Shown here piece after piece: positions 6,283 through 10,839 of a stretch of DNA of 10,839 bases. The position numbers were made by a program, and so were the translations under genes. Each line of letters starts with the position of its first letter. The first letter of the stretch is position 1. The notes beneath the pieces are model-generated. The model was given only the letters and a program-made list of their open reading frames with translations, had not been told where the DNA came from and ran no database searches. This stretch comes from Actinomycetes bacterium (lineage in GTDB: Bacteria > Actinomycetota > Actinomycetes > Actinomycetales > Cellulomonadaceae). Location: NCBI GenBank assembly GCA_021793115.1, contig JAJYTJ010000125.1, positions 1 to 10,839 on the forward strand, read 5' to 3'.

Positions 6283-8181
6283 GTGAGCAGCGTCGCTCGG
6301 AACCACACCCAGACCGCAGGCGAGCGCAAGGCCCGCGAGGTCGCCGAGGCGGCCCGTGAGGCCGAGTGGACCCGGCCCAGCTTCGCCAAGGGCCTGTACC
6401 TCGGCACGGTCGACGTGGACCTGATCCACCCCTACCCCGCGCCGGACCCCGACGCCGCCGCGCGCGGTGCCGAGTTCCTCGCCGCGCTCAGGGAGGTGTG
6501 CCGCACCATCGACGGACCGCAGATCGAGCGCGACGACCACGTCCCCGACGAGGTGGTCGACGCCCTGCGGCGCATCGGCGCCTTCGGCATGAAGATCCCG
6601 CGGCGCTACGGCGGCCTCGAGCTGTCGCTGGTCGACTACGGCCGCGCGCTGATGCTGGTCAGCAGCGTGCACCCGAGCCTGGGCGCCCTGCTGTCCGCGC
6701 ACCAGTCGATCGGCGTGCCCGAGCCGGTGCACCAGTTCGGCACGCCCGAGCAGCAGCAGGCCTACCTGCCGCGCTGCGCCGCCGGGGCGATCTCGGCCTT
6801 CCTGCTCACCGAACCAGACGTCGGTTCGGACCCCGCCCGGCTCGGCACCACCGCCACCCCCACGGCCGACGGGTCGGCCTACCTGCTGGAGGGCACCAAG
6901 CTGTGGACGACGAACGGCCCGATCGCCGAGCTGCTCGTCGTCATGGCCGCCGTCCCCCCGCACGACGACCAGCGCGGCGGGATCAGCGCGTTCGTCGTGG
7001 AGGCGGACACCCCGGGCATCGTCGTCGAGCACCGCAACCACTTCATGGGGCTGCGCGGCATGGAGAACGGCGTCACCCGGTTCCACCAGGTGCGCGTGCC
7101 GGCCGCCAACCGGTTGGGGCGTGAGGGTCAGGGCCTGAAGATCGCGTTGACGACGCTGAACACCGGCCGGCTGTCGATCCCGGCGATCTGCGCCGGCGGC
7201 AGCAAGTGGGCGCTGTCCATCGCCCGGCAGTGGTCCACCCAGCGCGTGCAGTGGGGCCGGCCGATCGGTGAGCACGAGGCGATCGGCGCCAAGCTGGCGT
7301 TCATCGCCGCCACGACGTTCGCACTCGAGTCGGTGTTCGACCTGTCGGCGCGGCTGGCCGACGCCGGGCAGAAGGACGTCCGGATCGAGGCCGCCCTGGC
7401 CAAGCTGTGGGCGAGCGAGATGGGCTACCGCGTGGCCGACGAGCTGGTGCAGATCCGCGGCGGCCGCGGCTACGAGACCGCGGAGTCCCTGGCGGCCCGT
7501 GGCGAGCGGGCCGTGGGGACCGAGCAGCTGCTGCGGGACATGCGCATCAACCGGATCTTCGAGGGGTCGTCGGAGATCATGCGGCTGCTCATCGCCCGCG
7601 AGGCGGTCGACGCGCACCTGGCCGCCGCCGGCGCCCTCGCCTCGCGCGACGCCGACCTGCGCGCCAAGGCGCGTGCGGCGATCGGCGCCAGCGGGTTCTA
7701 CGCCCGGTGGTTCCCCACCCTGCTGACCGGGCAGGGCTCCCGCCCCGGCGCCTACCGCGAGTTCGGCCGGCTGGCTCGGCACGTGCGCTTCGTCGAGCGG
7801 TCGTCACGCGCGCTGGCCCGGCACACCTTCTACGCGATGGCCCGCCACCAGGCGCGGCTCGACCGCCAGCAGGTGCTGCTCGGCCGGATCGTCGACATCG
7901 GCGCCGAGCTGTTCGCGATGTCCGCCGTGTGCACCCGCGCGGACGCGATCCGCCGGGCCGACCCCTCGGCCGGGCCCGACGCCGTGCGGCTCGCCGACGC
8001 GTTCTGCGAGCAGTCCCGGGTGCGGGTCGACGAGCTGTTCCGCGGGTTGAACGGCGGCAGCGGCGCGTCGGACGACCGGCTGGCGCGCGCCGTGATGGAC
8101 GGCCGGCTGCGCTGGCTGGAGGACGGCGTCATCGACCCGTCCGAAGGCACCGGGCCCTGGATCGCCTCGACCGCGCCGTGA
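6283..8181 (+). CDS. acyl-CoA dehydrogenase with C-terminal extension (VLCAD-like architecture)
   Basis: A 632-residue FAD-dependent enzyme that oxidises acyl-CoA to trans-2-enoyl-CoA in fatty-acid or related degradation. In order: N-terminal helical domain (about 55-165); FAD/substrate strand motif AFLLTEPDVGSDPA (172-185); KLWTTNGP (206-213); C-terminal helical domain with RGGRGYE (392-398) and INRIFEGSSEIMRL (422-435). Glu427 sits where the catalytic base lies in medium- and very-long-chain enzymes. About 190 further residues follow, as in the VLCAD/ACAD9 layout rather than the usual 380-400-residue enzyme. The GTG at 6283 is chosen over the GTG at 6256 because GGGAGG lies 6 bases before it. 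The chain-length preference cannot be read from sequence. It stands alone on its strand, converging on a DUF2236 oxygenase 13 bases away. Confidence 0.93.
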   Translation: MSSVARNHTQTAGERKAREVAEAAREAEWTRPSFAKGLYLGTVDVDLIHPYPAPDPDAAARGAEFLAALREVCRTIDGPQIERDDHVPDEVVDALRRIGAFGMKIPRRYGGLELSLVDYGRALMLVSSVHPSLGALLSAHQSIGVPEPVHQFGTPEQQQAYLPRCAAGAISAFLLTEPDVGSDPARLGTTATPTADGSAYLLEGTKLWTTNGPIAELLVVMAAVPPHDDQRGGISAFVVEADTPGIVVEHRNHFMGLRGMENGVTRFHQVRVPAANRLGREGQGLKIALTTLNTGRLSIPAICAGGSKWALSIARQWSTQRVQWGRPIGEHEAIGAKLAFIAATTFALESVFDLSARLADAGQKDVRIEAALAKLWASEMGYRVADELVQIRGGRGYETAESLAARGERAVGTEQLLRDMRINRIFEGSSEIMRLLIAREAVDAHLAAAGALASRDADLRAKARAAIGASGFYARWFPTLLTGQGSRPGAYREFGRLARHVRFVERSSRALARHTFYAMARHQARLDRQQVLLGRIVDIGAELFAMSAVCTRADAIRRADPSAGPDAVRLADAFCEQSRVRVDELFRGLNGGSGASDDRLARAVMDGRLRWLEDGVIDPSEGTGPWIASTAP

Positions 8182-8187
8182 CCGGCG

Positions 8188-8206
8188 GCCGCGGCTAGCC
8201 CGCGGC
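8188..8206. terminator. possible bidirectional terminator hairpin between convergent genes
   Basis: GCCGCGG (8188-8194), loop CTAGC, then CCGCGGC (8200-8206). The perfect 7-bp stem lies after the dehydrogenase stop, and its loop carries the TAG stop of the convergent gene. No T-run follows, so it is at best an actinobacterial-style terminator without a U tract. Confidence 0.3.
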
Positions 8207-9079
8207 GGTGACGGGTTCGCGAGCCAGGCCCGGATCCTTCGAGTCCAGGGCCCATCGGATCGTGGCGGTGATGGCCGCGCCGCCCACCCGGCGCAGCGGG
8301 TCGAGGACCGCCGGGGCGCGCACCCCGAGCTCGCGCCGCGCCCAGGGCGGCAGCAGCGCGAGGGCGCCTGCGGTGATGAGCCCGTAGCCGGGGCGGGCCA
8401 CCCAGGGCACCGGCGGCGTGCGCAGCAGGAACGTCGCGACGTCCCGGGCCGCGTCGGTGCTCGCCAGCTCGCCGCGGAAGGCGGCCAGCTGCGCGCGCAG
8501 GCCCGCGACCGTCACCGGCGGGTCCTCGACGCCGAGGGCGCGGGCCACCACGGCGGTCTGTGCCACGTACTCGTCGCAGCCGGCGTCGTCGAGCGGTCGT
8601 CGGCCGAACCGCTGGTGCGCGAGCAGGAAGCTCTCCGTCTCGCCCAGGTGGACCCAGGACAGCAGGTGCGGGTCCGACGCGGCGTACCCGGCGCCGTCGG
8701 GCATGGTGCCGAACACCCGCTTGTGCACGGCCTTGACGATCGCCACCGCCCGCTCGGAAGCCTCGGTCGTCCCGAACGTGGTCGCCGCGATGAAGGTGGC
8801 GGTGTTGCGCAGCCTCCCCCACGGGTCCATCCGGTAGCCGGAGTGCTCGGCGACGGCGGTCATCACCCGGGGGTGCAGCGACTGCAGCAGCAGGGCGCGC
8901 ACTCCCCCGGCGAACATCGACGCGTCCCCATGGACCCGCCCGATCGGGCTGGCCGGGTCGAACCGGCGGGGACCGGGTGCGAGGTGGATGCGGGCCCTGG
9001 CCTCGTCGGGCTCCGGGCCGGCGACCCGGCGCAGCAGAGCGTCGGCGAGGGCGGCGCGCGGGTGCAGGACGGGACTCAC
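8195..9079 (-). CDS. oxygenase MpaB/DUF2236 family protein
   Basis: A mostly helical protein of the DUF2236 family, which includes the fungal oxygenase MpaB and is related to the haem-dependent latex-clearing protein. Members are thought to bind haem and carry out oxidative reactions. Visible family features from the chosen start: GDASMFAGGVRALLLQSLHP (51-70, with His69), DPWGRLRNTATFIAATTFG (85-103), HKRVFG (119-124), and DPHLLSWVHLGETESFLLAHQRF (136-158, with His138 and His144, probable cofactor ligands by family). The frame is open to a GTG at 9145, which would add 22 Arg-rich residues of poorer codon bias. I prefer the GTG at 9079 (294 residues), although its GGGA lies too close to be a proper ribosome binding site. 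The substrate is unknown. No partner gene is adjacent on the same strand. Confidence 0.85.
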   Translation of the reverse strand: MSPVLHPRAALADALLRRVAGPEPDEARARIHLAPGPRRFDPASPIGRVHGDASMFAGGVRALLLQSLHPRVMTAVAEHSGYRMDPWGRLRNTATFIAATTFGTTEASERAVAIVKAVHKRVFGTMPDGAGYAASDPHLLSWVHLGETESFLLAHQRFGRRPLDDAGCDEYVAQTAVVARALGVEDPPVTVAGLRAQLAAFRGELASTDAARDVATFLLRTPPVPWVARPGYGLITAGALALLPPWARRELGVRAPAVLDPLRRVGGAAITATIRWALDSKDPGLAREPVTAAG

Positions 9080-9176
9080 TCCCTGATCGTCACACGCGCC
9101 GCGCCGGAGCTCGCGATCGGGGCGGCGACGCTGGGCCACGACCACCCCGGCCGCCTCGAGCGCCCGCGGCCGGGCA

Positions 9177-9197
9177 CTCTCGCGGACTCCGTGAGAG
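9177..9197. promoter_or_regulatory. near-perfect dyad upstream of the YciI gene pair
   Basis: CTCTCGCGG, loop ACT, then CCGTGAGAG. Eight of nine pairs are Watson-Crick and one is G-T. It ends 15 bases before the candidate ECF -35 and no gene ends here, so an operator or activator site is more likely than a terminator. The binding factor is unknown. Confidence 0.35.
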
Positions 9198-9212
9198 AAA
9201 TGTCCGTGGCGG

Positions 9213-9240
9213 TGTCGGATCGGCGGGCTGCCGTTCGTAG
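9213..9240 (+). promoter_or_regulatory. candidate ECF-sigma promoter for the YciI-sigma operon
   Basis: TGTCGG (9213-9218), 17 bases, then CGTAG (9236-9240). This resembles the -35 TGTCGA and the -10 CGA/TC-type pattern I recall for ECF42 sigma factors. It lies 43 bases before the first YciI start. A 6-bp hairpin (GCGGCC, 9253-9258, with GGCCGC, 9264-9269) lies directly before the GGAGGAG ribosome binding site (9271-9277). The promoter match is approximate and rests partly on the identity of the downstream genes. Confidence 0.4.
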
Positions 9241-9283
9241 CACGGGTGAAGGGCGGCCACCGGGGCCGCAGGAGGAGTCAGCG

Positions 9284-9643
9284 ATGGCGCGATACCTGAT
9301 CTCGTTCGACCGCGGGTGGATGCGGTTCCCCGAGGAGGCCCTGCCCGACGTGGCCGATGCGGCGCACGCGGTGATCCGGCAGGCCGACGAGGCCGGGGTC
9401 TTCGTCTTCACCGGCGGGTTCGCCGACGACGAGCGGACCACGCTCGTCGCCGCCGACGGGACCGTCACCGACGGGCCCTACCCGGAGACCAAGGAGATGG
9501 TCGGTGGCGTCGTCGTCATCGACGTCCCGACCCGGGCCGACGCCCTGACCTGGGCCGCCAAGGTCGCGGCCGCCTGCCGCTGTGCGCAGGAGGTCCGTGA
9601 GTTCCTCCCTGACCCCGTCGTCGACGCGCTGCTGGCGCACTGA
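9284..9643 (+). CDS. YciI/DGPF-domain protein, first copy
   Basis: A 119-residue cytosolic protein of the YCII/DGPF family (dimeric alpha-beta barrel fold). It starts MARYLISFDRGWMRF. The signature TDGPYPETKE is at 62-71, followed by the strand VVVIDVPTRADAL. Members are typically encoded beside ECF42-type sigma factors; their reaction is mostly unknown. The ATG at 9284 is fixed by GGAGGAG six bases upstream, so the long open frame leading into it is not coding. Compared with the second copy, the first 60 residues differ strongly, and the C-terminus carries Cys98 and Cys100 where the second has a single cysteine. It is the first gene of a three-gene unit with the next YciI gene (20 bases away) and the sigma remnant. 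Confidence 0.88.
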   Translation: MARYLISFDRGWMRFPEEALPDVADAAHAVIRQADEAGVFVFTGGFADDERTTLVAADGTVTDGPYPETKEMVGGVVVIDVPTRADALTWAAKVAAACRCAQEVREFLPDPVVDALLAH

Positions 9644-9663
9644 ACCACGAAGGAGACACCGAG

Positions 9664-10050
9664 ATGCCCAAGTACCTGCTGTCCGTCTACGGACCCGCCG
9701 AGCGCACCGAGTTCGGCGCCTACCCCAGCAAGGAGGCCATGCTCCAGGCGTTCGCGGACACCGGGGCGTTCAACGACAGGCTCGTCGCGGACGGCTACTT
9801 CGTCTTCGCCGACGGCCTGGAGGCGGCCGGCGCCGCCACCGTCGTCGACGGTCAGGGCGACCAGCCGGTGCTCACCGACGGGCCCTACCTGGAGTCCAAG
9901 GAGCACCTCGGCGGCTTCTGGGTCATCGAGGCCCCCGACCTGGACGTCGCACTGCGCCTCGCCGCGGAGGGCTCGAAGGCCTGCCGGGGCAAGGTCGAGG
10001 TGCGGCCGTTCCAGACCGAGGAGTCGTTCCGGGCGCTGCTCGAGCCGTGA
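9664..10050 (+). CDS. YciI/DGPF-domain protein, second copy
   Basis: A 128-residue cytosolic protein of the YCII/DGPF family. It starts MPKYLLSVYGP, typical for the sigma-associated subgroup. TDGPYLESKEHLGGFWVIEAP (71-91) contains the DGPF-type signature and the central strand, and RPFQTEESFRALLEP closes the protein as in the family. The ATG at 9664 follows AAGGAG by about 9 bases. Its TGA overlaps the GTG of the sigma gene (GTGA), so the two are translationally coupled. That is the expected layout for a YciI partner and its ECF42-type sigma factor. It appears intact, so any damage in this operon is confined to the sigma gene. Confidence 0.92.
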   Translation: MPKYLLSVYGPAERTEFGAYPSKEAMLQAFADTGAFNDRLVADGYFVFADGLEAAGAATVVDGQGDQPVLTDGPYLESKEHLGGFWVIEAPDLDVALRLAAEGSKACRGKVEVRPFQTEESFRALLEP

Positions 10051-10352
10051 CCGACCCGGCGGTCGGGGAGGCGATCGCCCGGGTCCACCGTGAGGAGTGG
10101 GCCCGGGTGGTCGCCACCCTGGCCCGGCGGTTCGGTGACCTCGACACCGCGGAGGAGGCTGCCGCCGAGGCGTTCGCCGTCGCCGTCGAACGGCGGCCGG
10201 ACGACGGCGTGCTGACCGTGCCGGCACCCCACGCGGCGACGGAGCCGGCCGGGCGACCCGAGTCCCGACGTGCGGCGCTCGCCCGGTCCGCCCTCCGCGT
10301 GAATGCCGTGGCGCGCCGCGGCCCCGGTGTGCCACGGTTCGGGCGGTCGTGA
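10047..10352 (+). pseudogene. truncated ECF42-type sigma factor (N-terminal remnant)
   Basis: An intact gene would encode an RNA polymerase sigma factor of about 400 residues: sigma region 2, region 4, and a TPR-like C-terminal domain. Here residues 1-50 fit the family well (AIARVHREEWARVVATLARRF, then DLDTAEEAAAEAFAVAVER), the first half of region 2. At about residue 50 the expected tryptophan is Arg. After DDGV the sequence turns into a Pro/Arg-rich tail with none of the expected NPGAWL / ARNRAIDRLRR-like motifs, ending at a TGA after 101 codons. I found no continuation in the other forward frames before 10484, so a simple frameshift does not explain it; a deletion or rearrangement is likelier. 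The GTG start overlaps the stop of the second YciI gene. The product would lack promoter recognition by region 4. Family call strong, exact breakpoint approximate. Confidence 0.72.
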
Positions 10353-10375
10353 TCCGTGCTGAGGAGGTGAGACCC

Positions 10376-10432
10376 GTGACCGCAGTCCCCGTACCGGGTG
10401 CTCCCCCGCAGGCCACGATCGCGCGCGGCTGA
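10376..10432 (+). CDS. 18-codon ORF, possible leader peptide or degenerate copy of the phospholipase start
   Basis: A GTG at 10376 follows GAGGAGGTGA (10361-10370), a strong ribosome binding site. It encodes MTAVPVPGAPPQATIARG and then TGA. The peptide and its DNA resemble the start of the phospholipase 109 bases downstream (MTAAPSS...SPWATAAVRPG): the shared core TGACCGCAG, a later GGCCACG, and similar bases before the start. It may be an eroded tandem copy or a leader peptide. No amino-acid run of the attenuator type is seen. Translation is plausible but unproven. Confidence 0.3.
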   Translation: MTAVPVPGAPPQATIARG

Positions 10433-10457
10433 CGTCGTCGCGCACCGGGAGCACTCG
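10395..10457 (+). promoter_or_regulatory. possible large RNA hairpin in the phospholipase leader
   Basis: CGGGTGCTCCC (10395-10405) pairs with GGGAGCACTCG (10447-10457), 11 bp with one G-T. The 41-base interior contains a further GCGCG/CGCGC pairing possibility. The structure covers the second half of the 18-codon ORF and ends 27 bases before the phospholipase ATG. Ribosomes on the short ORF would disturb it. Confidence 0.35.
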
Positions 10458-10484
10458 CCCAGCACCCCGCGAAAGGCGACTCCC

Positions 10485-10839
10485 ATGACCGCAGCTCCTT
10501 CGTCGTTCCCGCTCTCCCCCTGGGCCACGGCCGCCGTCCGGCCCGGCCCTTCTCCGGACGCGCCGCTCGCCGGCGCCGGACGTCCCGTCCCCGCCAGGCG
10601 AGCCCTCGTCCTGGGCGGCGGCGGTGCCGCCGGCAACGCCTGGCTGGTCGGCGTCGCCGCCGGCCTGCTCGACGGGGGGCTCGACGTCACCGACGCCGAC
10701 CTGGTCGTCGGCACCTCGGCCGGCGCGACCGCCGCGGCCCAGATCCTCGCCGCGAGCCCGGCCGAGCTCTACGAGCAGATCCTGGCCGCGCCGCCCGCGG
10801 CCGGCCCGCGCGGCGGCGGGCTGTCGCCGGCGCAGGTGT
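10485..10839 (+). CDS. patatin-like phospholipase (C-terminus cut by window edge)
   Basis: A predicted serine lipid hydrolase of the patatin family with a Ser-Asp dyad. The visible 118 codons carry a 37-residue Pro/Ala-rich leader, then the oxyanion-hole loop RRALVLGGGGAAGNAW (38-53) and the nucleophile elbow GTSAG (76-80, Ser78). The catalytic Asp lies beyond the window. The leader has no clear signal peptide, so a cytosolic or membrane-surface location is likely. The ATG at 10485 has AAAGG 8 bases upstream. A structured region with a short ORF precedes it. The neighbours do not suggest a CapV-type antiphage role, since no CD-NTase or other defence gene is visible. Family certain; substrate unknown. 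Confidence 0.88.
   Translation, partial: MTAAPSSFPLSPWATAAVRPGPSPDAPLAGAGRPVPARRALVLGGGGAAGNAWLVGVAAGLLDGGLDVTDADLVVGTSAGATAAAQILAASPAELYEQILAAPPAAGPRGGGLSPAQV

Noticed and set aside
917..6286. A 1789-codon open frame on the plus strand across several minus-strand genes
   Set aside because: It is the antisense shadow of GC-rich codons. The translation is Arg/His/Pro-rich with no domain, while the minus strand encodes recognisable peptidase, ATPase and DoxX proteins.
2139..6407. A 1422-codon open frame on the minus strand
   Set aside because: It runs out of frame with the ATPase and DoxX genes and antisense to the CDF gene; composition is Arg/Gly-rich and shows no family features.
6046..7782. 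A 578-codon minus-strand frame opposite the acyl-CoA dehydrogenase
   Set aside because: The plus strand has a complete enzyme with motifs in the right order; the opposite frame is low-complexity and starts inside it.
9284..10050. The two YciI genes as a recent tandem duplication
   Set aside because: Outside the DGPY region the proteins differ throughout, so they are old paralogues, as is common in ECF42-linked clusters.
10485..10839. Patatin-like gene as part of an antiphage (CBASS-type) system
   Set aside because: No CD-NTase, nuclease or other defence gene is visible nearby, and the upstream unit is a YciI-sigma operon. What lies beyond the window is unknown.

Overview
The window is very GC-rich, with G or C at almost every third codon position, frequent GTG starts and several likely leaderless genes. 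The gene families are those of an actinomycete, perhaps Pseudonocardiales (the genus is a guess). It looks like chromosomal DNA of mostly ordinary genes. I see no rRNA, tRNA, CRISPR array, insertion sequence or phage gene.

Left part (1-2128, minus strand): a possible operon is read leftwards. It holds a membrane-anchored zinc metallopeptidase of metzincin type, an ASCH-domain protein, and a class I SAM-dependent methyltransferase cut by the window edge. Metal-transport part (2129-6091): a short CDF-type cation transporter diverges from the peptidase. Their 166-base gap holds two back-to-back candidate leaderless promoters, a perfect 7-bp hairpin, and a long interrupted inverted repeat lying over the transporter's -10 and start. 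Facing the transporter is a P-type ATPase of the CtpE type (probably Ca2+), preceded by a DoxX-family membrane protein. Lipid/oxidation part (6092-9079): a 632-residue acyl-CoA dehydrogenase with a long C-terminal domain converges, 13 bases apart, on a DUF2236/MpaB-type oxygenase.

Right part (9080-10839): two YciI/DGPF-domain genes are followed by an overlapping ECF sigma factor start. This is the hallmark arrangement of ECF42-type clusters. The sigma gene, however, keeps only about 50 family-like residues before running into unrelated sequence and stopping at 101 codons. A candidate ECF promoter and a near-perfect dyad lie upstream of the first YciI gene. After the broken sigma gene comes an 18-codon ORF with a strong ribosome binding site. 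It looks like a degenerate copy of the start of the next gene, a patatin-like phospholipase cut by the window edge, and it sits inside a possible large RNA hairpin.

The features most worth a second look are the decayed sigma factor that leaves its YciI partners and promoter intact, the duplicated phospholipase start with its structured leader, and the inverted repeat over the CDF promoter. I found no clear new multi-gene system such as a defence island.
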